The notes under the pieces: generated by a model | The model's input: only the letters and a program-made list of their open reading frames with translations | What the model was told of the DNA's origin: nothing | The model's database searches: none | From: Chloroflexota bacterium | GTDB lineage: Bacteria > Chloroflexota > Anaerolineae > Caldilineales > Caldilineaceae | Reading direction: 5' to 3' | DNA length: 36,713 nucleotides | Assembly (NCBI GenBank): GCA_026389895.1 | Contig: JAPLGZ010000132.1 | Location: 1 to 36,713 of the forward strand | Made by a program: the position numbers and the translations under genes | Shown here: positions 1 through 9,907 of the stretch, one piece after another | How positions within the stretch are numbered: position 1 is the stretch's first letter | Layout: every line of letters begins with the position of its first letter

Positions 1-640
1 ATTGTATGGTGGACGTTGTAGCGATGTGTGGGGCAATGGTAGGGACTAAATTTCAGGATTGCGATCGGGCCCCAGCAAAGGTGAGAGAGGGCTAGCCACC
101 GAAGTTGTTATGGGTGGTCCAATTACACTATGGCTACAAAGGGTTACACTATGGTTACAAAGGGTTACACCACGTTTACAAGATAAGGATCGAGCCTAGA
201 CGCGCAAAGTAGCACCAAGAAAGATCGAGACAAGTGGCCAGACAGAGTCAAAATGCTTGTTTTCGGAACTGGGAACAAACATTCTTTGAATGCTCTTTAT
301 CCTCTATTTTATCCCAGCGCGCTGGAGATAGTAGCAGGATCAATCGGCGAGATACGGATACCGAACTCCTCGAATATGACTCGAATATAAGAAGTGGAGA
401 AGATAGCAGATTAACAGGTCTGTCGGCAATGGGATTGGGATGAAGAATGAGAATCGGCTCGAAATTTATAGTACAATACAATATTAATTTGGTCAAGCAC
501 TCTTTTTTACATTAGGTACAGCGCGGATCTTGGTGGTTTTTCGTGAGATCAAGCCTATTTGCCTATAATTTTTTATTATCCAAAACCAAACGTAACCTTT
601 CACCTAAAAATCCGTTTAACTTCATAGAGTCGGGTGCTGC
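1..640. other. Non-coding left edge
   Basis: Apart from the 21-bp tandem repeat I see no convincing gene here. Short open frames on both strands (234-443 plus, 248-496 minus) overlap one another, lack ribosome binding sites and show no recognisable domain. A TATAAT at 564-569 could be a -10 for the small gene at 692, but there is no good -35 at the right distance. Confidence 0.5.
123..185. repeat. 21-bp tandem repeat, three copies
   Basis: Three consecutive 21-bp units begin at 123, 144 and 165. The first two differ at one base (ttacactatggCtacaaagg versus ttacactatggTtacaaagg). The third is degenerate and keeps the ttacac...tttacaa framework. Each unit contains TTACAC and (T/C)TACAA words one helical turn apart, so they could be binding sites, but no gene starts nearby. 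Confidence 0.7.
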
Positions 641-691
641 ATGGTTGGCTTGCTTAGGAACAACGCGTGGCAGCAAAGGCGAAAGGATCGG

Positions 692-856
692 ATGTTGCCA
701 TCAACACAATTTATCTTAGTCATCGTTTTGCTGCTTGTCGCCCTGTGGGTGTTAACGGCTGAAATGCGCTACAACCCACGGGGGGAGAATGATCTGCCAG
801 AAGAACTCTCCGCAAATCCAACACCGAGTGCGCAGCAAAAAGAGACAAAACTTTAA
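692..856 (+). CDS. Small single-pass membrane protein, hypothetical
   Basis: The frame is open from 641, but the ATG at 692 is preceded by AAAGGA (682-687), so a 54-residue product is preferred. It has a short N-terminus (MLPSTQ), one strongly hydrophobic segment (FILVIVLLLVALWVL, about residues 7-21) and a charged, Pro/Ser/Gln-rich tail ending in KETKL. This layout suggests a single-pass membrane peptide with an exposed tail. I do not recognise a family. An intrinsic terminator at 933-965 lies downstream, which supports a short monocistronic unit. Coding status is plausible, not proven. Confidence 0.5.
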   Translation: MLPSTQFILVIVLLLVALWVLTAEMRYNPRGENDLPEELSANPTPSAQQKETKL

Positions 857-875
857 GTGCATAGGGTTAAAATTT

Positions 876-983
876 TAACGCAGAGGCGCAAAGGCGCAGA
901 GAAAATCAACCATGCTATGTGGCATCCTATGCTGAACTCTCTTGTAAATAGAGAGTTCATTTTTTCTTGCCAGCTCTGCGTTA
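876..983. repeat. Intergenic inverted repeat of the AACGCAGAGGCGCA type
   Basis: TAACGCAGAG (876-885) and CTCTGCGTTA (974-983) are perfect 10-bp inverted arms. The left arm continues as a GCGCAAAGGCGCAGAG-like repeat. Related AACGCAGAG/CTCTGCGTT palindromes are widely scattered between genes in several phyla. The open frame of about 68 codons spanning it (857-1063) is treated as spurious. Confidence 0.6.
933..965 (+). terminator. Rho-independent terminator
   Basis: TGAACTCTC (933-941) pairs perfectly with GAGAGTTCA (951-959) across a 9-nt loop. TTTTTT follows directly. It lies 76 bp after the small membrane-protein gene, on the same strand. Confidence 0.7.
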
Positions 984-1287
984 GTTTCTTGCTGGCCTCT
1001 GCCTACTATACATCAACTGGAGTTTGCTGCCACGTGTTGCCATCCTATATGGGCGTGAGATAATGGCCTAAATATTATGTCGCCTTCTCCACATTGCCTT
1101 GCGGCGTAAACAGTATAATGTTACACTATTATCAACCTGAAATCGTTCATCGGATCCATTTCAGGCCCAATCATCGAGGTTCATTTTTCGACCTGGCTAT
1201 CTGAATCTAACAGCGAACCAGCAACCAGGCCAATCTGGTTGTTTAGGCGTCTTCGCGATTCTCATGCATATGAAGGAGTTTTCTGGC

Positions 1288-3936
1288 GTGCAATCTACGT
1301 CGTTCCGCCTGATTTCGGTGGCTGTGACGATTTTGCTTTTGGCTGGATTGGCGCTGGTCGTGCGGTTGGCCCTGCGCAACAACCCAACGACAGCGCCAAT
1401 CCTAGTGCCGACGCGCACGCCGACCACGTTCAAGTCCGAAACACCGACGCTGGCTACAACGACAATGCTGACCTCTCCTGTGCTTAGCCAGGTGCCTGAT
1501 GACCAGCCAATTGAACTCGCCACGCGGCGCAATGTCGATGCCGGTGGCTTCTCCTTCCAGCCATTAACCGATTACACAGCTGAGGTGCAAGCCGGCTCGG
1601 TCAATATGCTACCCCAAAATAGCGGCGCGGACGACGCTTTCTTGTTGAGTGGTGGCCCGCCAGGCCAATTCGCCACCCAAACAGCCCAGACACTTGAAGA
1701 TATCTTTGATCAATATGTAAATTTCTATGCTCAAAAAGATAACTTTCGCATTGGCGCCCGCCGCTCGATTACGGTGGACGACAGACCTGGCTATACGGTT
1801 GACCTGACTAGTATTGACGCAGCCAAACATTTTGCTGGGCGCATTGTCATGGCCCAACCCGGCGCGGATCAGCTCTTTGTGATGGTGGGCGTTGCTCCGG
1901 CCACCCAATGGCAGACCACGACCGTCGCCCGTTACGAAGCGGTGCTTGCTTCCGTCAAATTATTTGCGCCGCTTCTTACATCGACTACACGTCAAGCCAC
2001 AGCCGCCACGCCGACCCCAGCAAAAGCCGCGGCGACCTTGTCAGCTAGCCATACGCTGGCCGCAACACCCGCCGTTACGCCAACGCAAGCGGCACTGGCG
2101 GCGCTGATCCCGACGCCAACCGCGCAGGGCAGCCAGCCAGCCGGTTGGCAAACGTATTCTAACGCCAATAAGACCAACGATTTAGTCATTTACAAAGATA
2201 CACTTTGGGCGGCGACTCAGGGTGGTGTCCTGGCTTGGAATTTGAAGAACGATACCTTTGTCAAGTTTACGACGCTGGATGGGCTGGCGGCGAACCAGGC
2301 GACAGCAGTCGTGGCCTGTCCGTTGCCTGGGCTGGGCATCGTTTTTGGCAGCGATCAAGGGTTACAAATTTTTGATCCCCAAAGCGGCCACTGGAAAATG
2401 TTGAATAGCAGCAATAGCACCATGAGTTTTGATGATGTAAGCACCTTGGTATGCAGTGTCGATAATAGTTTTTTGATTGTCGGCTATCGACAGCACGGGC
2501 TGGATATTTTTGATGCGCGAACTGGCGCCTGGACGTATGTCAACCAAAACAGTGGCTTGCAAAATAATGTTGTGCAAGCGATGGCTGTCTTTGGCAACCG
2601 AGATGCAATTTGGGTCTCTTCGGGGGCTGGCATCTCCGTACTAACCCCGCAAGGTGCTAAGTTTTTTAACGGCACAAATAGTCCATTAGAGAGCAACCAG
2701 ATTACGGCCATCACCATTGATAAAAAGGGCACGGTTTGGCTCGGCGCGCGCGATGCCATCTATCAAGTGAGCGGCGAGACGTGGACGGTCTACAGCCAAC
2801 TTTCTGTTCTGGCCTCGCGTTTCCCAACGGGCGATATGAATGGCTTAGCGATTGCTGCGGACGGTACACTCTGGATTGGCTCCAGTAAAGGCGAAATCTG
2901 TCACTTTGATCCAGTGAACGTGCAATGTCTAGATTTCTTTAGCAGCGTTGATGATACAACCCAAAGCATGGCGCGCGGTACGCTGACCGATTTGATGCTT
3001 GATGCGGCAGAAAATGTATATTATGCAACAGATGGCAGCGGCATTAGCCGTTATGACGGCAGCAGTTGGCAGCTGTTGACCATGCCCGATGAAATGCTGA
3101 TGGGCAATCAAGTGCATGCGCTGGCGCAGACCAAAGATGGCTCTATTTGGGTGGCCACCGAGGGCGGCATTCAACAGTTAAATGCGGAAGGCGACAGGGC
3201 GCGCCAACTTTTCACAACGGCCAATAGTGGTTTGGTGGTCACCGAGACCGGGGTGCTGCAACCAGATCAGGCCGGTGGCATCTGGTTTGGGGCGCTGGGT
3301 GCAAGCTATTTCAACGGCGATAACTGGGCTGTCTATACCGCGCCAGATGGTCTGGCCAATGGCACGGTTCAGGCAATTGCCGTAGATAATCAGCAACGCG
3401 TCTGGTTTGGGACGAAGAACGGATTAAGCGTCTGGAATGGCAGCACATTCTTTAGCCTGAACAAACAAACGGGACTGCCCAACGATGATGTAACCGCATT
3501 GCTGGCCGATGGCGACAAAATGTGGATTGGCACAAATGGTGGCGGGCTTTTCCAATTTGAAAAAAATCAACTGCAAGTTTTCGACGCGGCCAAGTTGGGT
3601 TTGCCGAGCAAGGTAATCACGGCCTTGGCAAATGATGCGGATGGCCTTTTGCTGGTTGGCACCCAACGCGGCCTGGCGCGGGTACGCGACGGCGTCGCAG
3701 CCACGATCAGCGAAGCCGCTGATTTTCCGATCACCGCGATCGTGGCCAGACCGGATGGCAAACTCTGGGTCGGCACCGATGGAAACGGACTATTATATTT
3801 TGATAGTCGAGCTTGGACACAACTGCCAGCCAGCGGTCGGGCACCAGCTCGCCAAATTTCAGCCCTCCTCGTCGATCAAGCTGGCAAAGTCTGGGTCGGC
3901 GGTAAAACGGGTGGATTGACCCGCTATACACCCTAA
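1288..3936 (+). CDS. Membrane-anchored two-component-regulator-type beta-propeller protein
   Basis: The frame opens at ATG 1264, but GTG 1288 is chosen because AAGGAG (1273-1278) sits 9 nt upstream; this gives 882 residues. The N-terminus has one hydrophobic helix (about residues 7-28, rich in L, V and A) and then a long Thr/Pro/Ala-rich linker to about 290, broken by a globular stretch (about 85-220). The C-terminal 590 residues are a run of about 40-residue repeats carrying W(V/I/F)G(T/S/A) and DGL motifs, for example LWAATQGGV, WLGARDAIY, WIGTNGGGL and WVGTDGNGL. These fit Reg_prop (PF07494) propeller blades, probably two seven-bladed domains. Such propellers normally form the extracellular sensor of hybrid histidine kinases. 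Here no kinase, transmembrane segment or HTH follows, so it is an anchored propeller alone. It probably faces outside the cytoplasm; its ligand is unknown. Confidence 0.85.
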   Translation: MQSTSFRLISVAVTILLLAGLALVVRLALRNNPTTAPILVPTRTPTTFKSETPTLATTTMLTSPVLSQVPDDQPIELATRRNVDAGGFSFQPLTDYTAEVQAGSVNMLPQNSGADDAFLLSGGPPGQFATQTAQTLEDIFDQYVNFYAQKDNFRIGARRSITVDDRPGYTVDLTSIDAAKHFAGRIVMAQPGADQLFVMVGVAPATQWQTTTVARYEAVLASVKLFAPLLTSTTRQATAATPTPAKAAATLSASHTLAATPAVTPTQAALAALIPTPTAQGSQPAGWQTYSNANKTNDLVIYKDTLWAATQGGVLAWNLKNDTFVKFTTLDGLAANQATAVVACPLPGLGIVFGSDQGLQIFDPQSGHWKMLNSSNSTMSFDDVSTLVCSVDNSFLIVGYRQHGLDIFDARTGAWTYVNQNSGLQNNVVQAMAVFGNRDAIWVSSGAGISVLTPQGAKFFNGTNSPLESNQITAITIDKKGTVWLGARDAIYQVSGETWTVYSQLSVLASRFPTGDMNGLAIAADGTLWIGSSKGEICHFDPVNVQCLDFFSSVDDTTQSMARGTLTDLMLDAAENVYYATDGSGISRYDGSSWQLLTMPDEMLMGNQVHALAQTKDGSIWVATEGGIQQLNAEGDRARQLFTTANSGLVVTETGVLQPDQAGGIWFGALGASYFNGDNWAVYTAPDGLANGTVQAIAVDNQQRVWFGTKNGLSVWNGSTFFSLNKQTGLPNDDVTALLADGDKMWIGTNGGGLFQFEKNQLQVFDAAKLGLPSKVITALANDADGLLLVGTQRGLARVRDGVAATISEAADFPITAIVARPDGKLWVGTDGNGLLYFDSRAWTQLPASGRAPARQISALLVDQAGKVWVGGKTGGLTRYTP

Positions 3937-3956
3937 ATCTTTTGGTCAATCGAGCA

Positions 3957-3978
3957 GAGCGCACGCCGCGTGCGGCTC
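3957..3978 (+). terminator. GC-rich hairpin after the propeller gene
   Basis: GAGC+GCACG pairs with CGTGC+GCTC around a CCG loop, with one bulged G, 20 bp after the stop codon. No T-run follows, so it is a possible 3'-end structure, not a proven terminator. Confidence 0.35.
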
Positions 3979-4207
3979 GTGAATGGCACCCGCGGGCCTA
4001 GCTTCTCCTTAAAGCCTTACTTTACAGCGTCCTACAATAAGACCTAGGTAGCATAGTCATTTTCGCCAGGTTAGCTTCGTGGTCGCCAGAAACTATTCGA
4101 ACAAGCGAAATCCGTTACGATGAAGCTTCAGAACTTCTGTTTTCGAATGCTAAATTTACCCTAGATAAACCAGACAAATGACGGATTACTTTCAATCGGT
4201 TTTGTTA

Positions 4208-4253
4208 TATGATAGTATCATAATAAATATCATATCAGACTGCTGCCTATAAA
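4208..4253 (+). promoter_or_regulatory. Palindromic operator and -10 upstream of the glycogen genes
   Basis: TATGATA (4208-4214), G, TATCATA (4216-4222) is a perfect 7+1+7 palindrome. A third half-site TATCATA recurs at 4228-4234, 12 bp on. TATAAA (4248-4253) could be the -10 of the glycosyltransferase promoter. The rest of the 380-bp gap before 4317 shows nothing else but the hairpin at 3957-3978. Confidence 0.45.
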
Positions 4254-4316
4254 TTGTAGGCCATCTGTACTACACATTATTTCCGCCGATTTCACTGGAC
4301 GAAACGGGAGGCTACT

Positions 4317-6098
4317 ATGCCTGAACAAATACCATTGGTTGTACATGCCACCCATGAAGCCGGGGTAAAACTAGGCGGGATTGGGGCCGTTTTAGATGGC
4401 TTGCTAAGCGCCCATGCCTATAATCAGCAAGTTCGGCGCACAGTTTTGGTTGGCCCCCTGAATGCCGCGGATAGCGTGGAAATGGAACGGCTTGTCCACC
4501 CCCGCAATCGGCTGACCATTCGTTATAGCAGCTTGCATGGTATTTTTAATAACGTGCCAGAGGTGCAACGGGCGGCGCTGCAACAAATCGAGCAAACGTT
4601 TGCCATTGCCATTCTTTATGGTGTGCGCCGTTTTGGCGATTATGAACACGACGTGATCCTGGTCGATGCCACCAACCCAAACCGCCAAGAGGTCGAGCGG
4701 TTTCAGTATTACCTCTGGCAACATTACGGCCTCAACAGTGGTCGCTATAGCTGGAATCCCGAATTTAACCAATATTTTAATATCGCGATGCCCCTCTTCG
4801 CAGCCATGAAAGCAATTGGGGCTGACGCCGGCTTAGGCGCACGCGAAAAAGTGATCATTGCCCACGAGTGGTTGGGCATGCCGGTTGTCTTTGCCGCGCA
4901 GTTAGCCGAACCGACCCAATGGCGAACCGTTTTCTATGCCCATGAAATGGCCACAGCGCGCGTCTTGATCGAGGAGCACAGCGGTCACGACACCCGTTTT
5001 TACAACGCGCTGGCCAAGGCGCGCGCCTGGCAGCAAGATCTAGAGACCATCTTTGGCAACCAAGACCATTTTTTCAAACATGTCATTATCAAGTTAGCCA
5101 CCCGGTGTGACAATATTTTTGCGGTGGGCAATCTGGTGCTGGAAGAATTGCGCTTTCTCGGCGGCGCCTTCAACCAGATCAACATCGACCTGGTCTATAA
5201 TGGGATTCCGGCTGCCACTATTCCGTTGGCGGAAAAGCTCGAATCGAAACAGCGCTTGCAAAAATATTGTGAAAATTTACTCGGTTATGTGCCCGACTAC
5301 ATCTTTACGCATGTCACGCGCATGGTGCTCTCGAAAGCGTTATGGCGCGATCTGCGGGTCATGGAACATTTAGATGGCTTATTACGCCAGGCAGGCAAAC
5401 GCGCAGTGCTCTTTACCGTGAGCACGAGCAATCCGGCTGGCCGGCGCCCAGAGTGGGTTCACGCCTGGGAAGCCCAATATAGCTGGCCGGTGCAGCACCG
5501 TGGCGATAACGGTGACTTGATCGACCAGGAAGTTGCTTTTTATTTTCAGGGGGTTGAGCCATTCAACCGGCGCGCGACCAATAGCCAAGCGGTCTTCGTC
5601 AATCAGTTTGGTTGGAGCCAAGATCGTTGCGGCAGCCGGATGCCGGCGGAGATGGAATTTATCGACATTCGCAAGGGTAGCGACTTGGAATTCGGGCAGA
5701 GCATTTATGAACCGTTTGGCATTGCCCAGGTGGAGCCGTTGAGTTATGGCGCGCTGTGTTGTGTCAGCAATGTCTGTGGTTGTGTCGGTTTTGCGGAAAG
5801 CGCCGCTGCAGGGTTAGACAATTTACCCAATCTAGTGATCGCAGATTATGTAAGTTTGCCGCAAGGGTATATATTACACAGCCCGCATGACGCGTTGCAC
5901 ATTGATGGCGGGATGCGGGACTGGATCGAGAGCACCAATAGTGTGGCCACGGCAAACATGATCTTTGACCGTTTACCCAAAGATGAGCGCATGATGCAAA
6001 TTTTGCTAGAACGGGGTCAGGCTGTTGCGCAAGGGATGAGTTGGGAAGTGGTGGCGCGCGAATATTTGCTACCGGGCTTGCAACGGGCCATTGCGTAA
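4317..6098 (+). CDS. Glycogen/starch-synthase-like glycosyltransferase
   Basis: 593 residues; ATG follows a GGGAGG ribosome binding site (4306-4311). The N-terminus has HEAGVKLGGIGAVLDGLL, the GT5/GT3-like nucleotide-sugar motif (K18-x-G-G) of glycogen synthases. The C-terminal half has IYEPFGIAQVEPLSYG, a classic EX7E motif (E465 and E473) of retaining GT-B glycosyltransferases, followed by a glycine-containing segment. Two Rossmann-like halves with a long middle insertion fit a GT-B fold. It is 114 bp upstream of glgB on the same strand, so it most likely elongates alpha-1,4-glucan in the cytoplasm from a nucleotide-glucose donor. It is longer than the usual 480-residue GlgA and divergent, so GlgA itself or a maltosyl/other alpha-glucan transferase are both possible. 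No symbol is given. Confidence 0.75.
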   Translation: MPEQIPLVVHATHEAGVKLGGIGAVLDGLLSAHAYNQQVRRTVLVGPLNAADSVEMERLVHPRNRLTIRYSSLHGIFNNVPEVQRAALQQIEQTFAIAILYGVRRFGDYEHDVILVDATNPNRQEVERFQYYLWQHYGLNSGRYSWNPEFNQYFNIAMPLFAAMKAIGADAGLGAREKVIIAHEWLGMPVVFAAQLAEPTQWRTVFYAHEMATARVLIEEHSGHDTRFYNALAKARAWQQDLETIFGNQDHFFKHVIIKLATRCDNIFAVGNLVLEELRFLGGAFNQINIDLVYNGIPAATIPLAEKLESKQRLQKYCENLLGYVPDYIFTHVTRMVLSKALWRDLRVMEHLDGLLRQAGKRAVLFTVSTSNPAGRRPEWVHAWEAQYSWPVQHRGDNGDLIDQEVAFYFQGVEPFNRRATNSQAVFVNQFGWSQDRCGSRMPAEMEFIDIRKGSDLEFGQSIYEPFGIAQVEPLSYGALCCVSNVCGCVGFAESAAAGLDNLPNLVIADYVSLPQGYILHSPHDALHIDGGMRDWIESTNSVATANMIFDRLPKDERMMQILLERGQAVAQGMSWEVVAREYLLPGLQRAIA

Positions 6099-6212
6099 CA
6101 ACGATACTTTCAATCTGTTAAAACCAGTTTCGCAGGCCAACCACCAAATGAATTCGGTGGGACTTAAATCCAAATATCATGGCAAAATATTGAGAGTGGC
6201 AGGAGAATAAAA

Positions 6213-8462
6213 ATGGCGACTTCCCATCCGATCAGCCCGTCAATATCAGACCAGCCAACCGTAGACCCAGCCGATGTCGCAGCCATTATTGGGGCTTATC
6301 ATGGTGCACCCTATGATGTGCTTGGGCCGCATGCCGTCACCGTTGCGGGCAAAGAATGTCTGGCGATTCGTGCCTTCCGCCCGTTGGACGAGCAAGTTTT
6401 TGTCTTAGATCCAGCCACAAACCAGCGCTACCCCATGCACCGGATTGATGAAGCGGGCTTTTTTGAAGCCCTGCTCACGAAGCACTCAAAACCATTCGCC
6501 TATCGCCTGCTGGTGATTGATCCAGCCGGCCAAGCCCACGAATTAGAAGACCCCTATCGTTTCCCGTTCTACCTGACCGAGTACGATATGTACTTGCACA
6601 ATGAGGGCAATTTTTTTTACAGTTATGACAAATTAGGCGCCCATAACCGCGTCGTCGACGATGTTCAGGGTGTCAATTTTGCGATGTGGGCGCCCAATGC
6701 GCAGCGCGTCAGTGTGATTGGGCCATTTAATGGCTGGGACAACCGTACCCATGCGATGCAACTGCACAACAAATTCGGCCTATGGGAAATTTTTATCCCA
6801 AATTTGCCCGAAGGCACGGAATATAAATATGCGCTCAAGTCGCGCTTGCTAAGCTACGAAATTGATAAAGCCGATCCCTATAGCTTTTACAGTGAAGTTC
6901 GGCCCGCCACAAGCTCGCGCATTTGGGATATCGACAAATACAGTTGGCAAGATGCGGAATGGATCGCCACCCGCGCCGAACGGCAGGCCTTAGATAAGCC
7001 ACTTAATATTTACGAAGTTCATTTGGGCAGTTGGCGGCGTGTACCAGAAAACAATGGGTATCTCAGTTATCGCGATCTTGCGCATCAACTTGTGGCCTAT
7101 GCGCAACAAATGGGCTATACCCACCTGGAACTTTTGCCGATCACTGAACACCCTTTTGACGGCTCGTGGGGTTATCAAACGACAGGATATTTTGCGCCGA
7201 CCAGCCGCTTTGGCACGCCAGATGACTTTCAGTATTTCGTCGATTATTGCCACCAAAATCAGATCGGCGTCATCTTAGATTGGGTGCCGGCGCATTTTCC
7301 CAAAGATGCACATGGGCTTGCCTTCTTTGACGGTACGCACCTCTATGAGCATTCTGACCCGCGCTTGGGCGAGCATGTGGATTGGGGGACGAAGATCTTC
7401 AATTTTGGCCGCAACGAGGTGCGTAATTTCCTGATCAGTAGCGCGATTTTCTGGTTAAAAAAATACCATCTCGACGGGCTACGGGTCGATGCTGTGGCCT
7501 CGATGCTTTATCTAGATTATAGTCGCGAAGGCAAAGCTTGGCTGCCTAACCGCTATGGGGGCCGAGAAAACCTAGAAGCAATTGACTTTATCCGACGCTT
7601 TAATGAGCTAACGCACGCCGAGGCGCCAGGTATTTTGACCATTGCCGAAGAGAGCACTTCCTGGCCCATGGTCACCCGGCCAACCTATACAGGGGGCCTG
7701 GGCTTTGATCTGAAATGGAACATGGGGTGGATGCATGACACGCTTGATTATATCCAAAACGATCCGATCCACCGCCATTTTCACCAGGGTCAGGTTACGT
7801 TCAGCCTGATCTACGCCTTCACCGAAAACTTTGTGCTGCCCTTTAGCCACGATGAAGTGGTGCATTTGAAACACTCGATGTTGGATAAAATGCCGGGGGA
7901 TCTGTGGCAGAAATTTGCTAATTTGCGGGCGCTCTATGGCTACATGACGGGGCATCCTGGCAAAAAATTGCTCTTTATGGGTGATGAGTTTGGCCAATGG
8001 AGCGAATGGAACGAAGAGCGGAGTCTGGATTGGCATCTGCTAGACGCGCCGCTGCACCAACAAATGCAAAGATTTGTCGCTGAGATCAACCATCTCTACC
8101 TGGAAGAAGCGGCGCTTCATCAAGTAGATTTTAGCTGGGAAGGTTTTCAGTGGATCGATTTTAACGATGCCGACCAATCGATCCTCAGTTTTGTTCGCCG
8201 TAGTGTGGCGCCGCCCGAGCAGATTGTTATCGTCTGCAACTTTACACCCGTGCCACGCTTACATTATCGCGTTGGGTTGCCGAGCCAAGGGAAGTACACC
8301 GAAATTATCAACAGTGATTGGTCACAGTTTGGGGGGAGCGGCGTCGGTAACGGTGCGCCGATCGTGGCCGAGCCAATGGCCTGGCAGAATTGTCCTTATT
8401 CCGCCCCACTAAATCTGCCACCACTCGCCGTCATTATGCTGAAACCTGAGTTTAACGGATAA
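6213..8462 (+). CDS. glgB: 1,4-alpha-glucan branching enzyme
   Basis: 749 residues, near the usual 730. Transfers alpha-1,4 chain segments to O6 of glucose to make alpha-1,6 branches in glycogen. The order is an N-terminal carbohydrate-binding module pair (CBM48 at about 155-250, [17 protein letters not shown]), a GH13 (beta/alpha)8 barrel, and a C-terminal all-beta domain. The GH13 nucleophile is D426 (DGLRVDAV), the acid/base is E479 (TIAEEST) and the third acid is D547 (FSHDEVVH). The spacings of 53 and 68 residues equal those of E. coli GlgB (D405, E458, D526). [20 protein letters not shown] is the usual GlgB signature. The ATG has AGGAG (6201-6205) 7 nt upstream. It forms a glycogen-synthesis pair with the glycosyltransferase upstream. 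Confidence 0.97.
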   Translation: MATSHPISPSISDQPTVDPADVAAIIGAYHGAPYDVLGPHAVTVAGKECLAIRAFRPLDEQVFVLDPATNQRYPMHRIDEAGFFEALLTKHSKPFAYRLLVIDPAGQAHELEDPYRFPFYLTEYDMYLHNEGNFFYSYDKLGAHNRVVDDVQGVNFAMWAPNAQRVSVIGPFNGWDNRTHAMQLHNKFGLWEIFIPNLPEGTEYKYALKSRLLSYEIDKADPYSFYSEVRPATSSRIWDIDKYSWQDAEWIATRAERQALDKPLNIYEVHLGSWRRVPENNGYLSYRDLAHQLVAYAQQMGYTHLELLPITEHPFDGSWGYQTTGYFAPTSRFGTPDDFQYFVDYCHQNQIGVILDWVPAHFPKDAHGLAFFDGTHLYEHSDPRLGEHVDWGTKIFNFGRNEVRNFLISSAIFWLKKYHLDGLRVDAVASMLYLDYSREGKAWLPNRYGGRENLEAIDFIRRFNELTHAEAPGILTIAEESTSWPMVTRPTYTGGLGFDLKWNMGWMHDTLDYIQNDPIHRHFHQGQVTFSLIYAFTENFVLPFSHDEVVHLKHSMLDKMPGDLWQKFANLRALYGYMTGHPGKKLLFMGDEFGQWSEWNEERSLDWHLLDAPLHQQMQRFVAEINHLYLEEAALHQVDFSWEGFQWIDFNDADQSILSFVRRSVAPPEQIVIVCNFTPVPRLHYRVGLPSQGKYTEIINSDWSQFGGSGVGNGAPIVAEPMAWQNCPYSAPLNLPPLAVIMLKPEFNG

Positions 8463-8636
8463 CAAGATGACCCCATATACCAGATAGACATAGGCCGAAC
8501 GTTTCATAATATTGTTTTCTTAGACAATGGAATGGAACGTTATTATATTCGAAATCTCAGTGTGGCCATTTGCACACGTTTCACAGATGAGCCTGGTTTT
8601 ACCGAAAACGTAAGCGACAAGGAGCAACAGAATAGG

Positions 8637-9788
8637 ATGGTAACCGAAACACCAAATAGCGCATCGATTCTGGTAGTCGAAGATAACCCAGATTTGAATA
8701 CCGCAATTTGTGAAATCTTGGAGTCTTATGGTTTCAAAGTAACTTCAGCAACCAACGGCTCAGAAGCATTAGAACGCCTTAAATGGGAGATACCGGATGC
8801 AATCCTATGCGATATCATGATGCCATCGATGGATGGCTACACCCTATTGAAGCATGCTCGTGCTGATCTTCAATTGCGTACGTTGCCATTTATCTTTTTG
8901 ACAGCCCGTACATCGATGGCCGACCAGCGCCTGGCCAAAGAAATTGGCATCGAAGATTATTTGACGAAGCCTGTCGATAGCCGAAATCTAGTGGTTGCGA
9001 TCAACAATGCGTTGCGCCGGCGCCAGATTATGAAAGATGAAATGCAGCAGCAGATGGATGCCTTGCGCAACCGGATTGTGGGCCTGCTGCAACATGAATT
9101 TCGCACGCCACTTACCTTTGTGCTGGGCTATGCCGAGTTTTTGATGGACGTCACTGACAAGGACGTCAACCTTGATGAATTGCGCTCGTCTACTTCGGCA
9201 ATTCTGGACGGTGGCCGGCGTTTGCAACGCTTGATCGAAAGTTTCTTGATGCTGGCCGAATTGCAAAATCGCACACTTGGAAGCCACAATCTAGAAAGCT
9301 TACGCGCAATCAACCTCTTGCGCAATGTCACCAATACATTTCGTCAACAATTGGCGGAAGTGAATATGACCATTGAGATCCTAGAGCAAAACAGTGAGGC
9401 CGTGATCAATGGTGACGAAGAATTGTTGCGCGAAGCACTGAAACGTCTGATCGATAACGCAATTCGCTACCGGCGGGCCGATTCAAAGCATATCTGGCTT
9501 TCTGTCGAAGCCGTTGCCACCTATGTCGGGTTCCGCGTCCGCGATGAAAGCGCCGGCATCCCACCAGAGATGGTTCAACAATTCGCCAGACCTTTTGAGC
9601 AATTTGATCGTGATAATCGCACCCAACCGGGCGCTGGGCTGAGTCTGGCGTTGGTCTATCATGTAGCCCGTTTACATGGCGGCAAATTAGAAGTGCAGAG
9701 TGAGCATGGCAAAGGCAGCACGTTCACCATCTGGCTACCGGCTGCCCCTGAGTCGCCAGCACCGACCAGCGTCAATAATCACAAATAA
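8637..9788 (+). CDS. Response regulator-histidine kinase hybrid (REC first)
   Basis: The frame opens at 8532, but ATG 8637 has AAGGAG (8619-8624) upstream and places the REC domain at the start (383 residues). REC spans about 9-125: acidic pair ED (VVEDNP), phospho-acceptor D59 (CDIMMPSMDG), and K in YLTKPVD. A short coiled linker leads to HisKA with the H-box HEFRTPL (H153), then HATPase_c with an N-box (DNAIRY), F-box (FEQFDR) and G2 box (GAGLSL). The G1 box is degenerate (DESAGI instead of DxGxGI). No transmembrane segment is present, so it is a cytosolic relay kinase, phosphorylated on REC by another kinase or acting on itself. Its partner is not in the window. It may be co-transcribed with glgB (174 bp gap). 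Confidence 0.9.
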   Translation: MVTETPNSASILVVEDNPDLNTAICEILESYGFKVTSATNGSEALERLKWEIPDAILCDIMMPSMDGYTLLKHARADLQLRTLPFIFLTARTSMADQRLAKEIGIEDYLTKPVDSRNLVVAINNALRRRQIMKDEMQQQMDALRNRIVGLLQHEFRTPLTFVLGYAEFLMDVTDKDVNLDELRSSTSAILDGGRRLQRLIESFLMLAELQNRTLGSHNLESLRAINLLRNVTNTFRQQLAEVNMTIEILEQNSEAVINGDEELLREALKRLIDNAIRYRRADSKHIWLSVEAVATYVGFRVRDESAGIPPEMVQQFARPFEQFDRDNRTQPGAGLSLALVYHVARLHGGKLEVQSEHGKGSTFTIWLPAAPESPAPTSVNNHK

Positions 9789-9907
9789 CAACCGTTGAGC
9801 GAACCGGTTGGCCGGGAGAGCTAGTACGTCGGACAGCCTAGGCCCTCACTGATTCGGTTCGTGGCCTAAATGCACATCCAGTCTTTGCGTTCGCCCTGTT
9901 GCCGAAA

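Noticed and set aside
234-496. Two short overlapping frames on opposite strands
   Set aside because: No ribosome binding site, no domain, and both lie in repeat-containing non-coding DNA.
857-1063. 68-codon frame after the small membrane protein
   Set aside because: It consists of the intergenic inverted repeat and the terminator stem.
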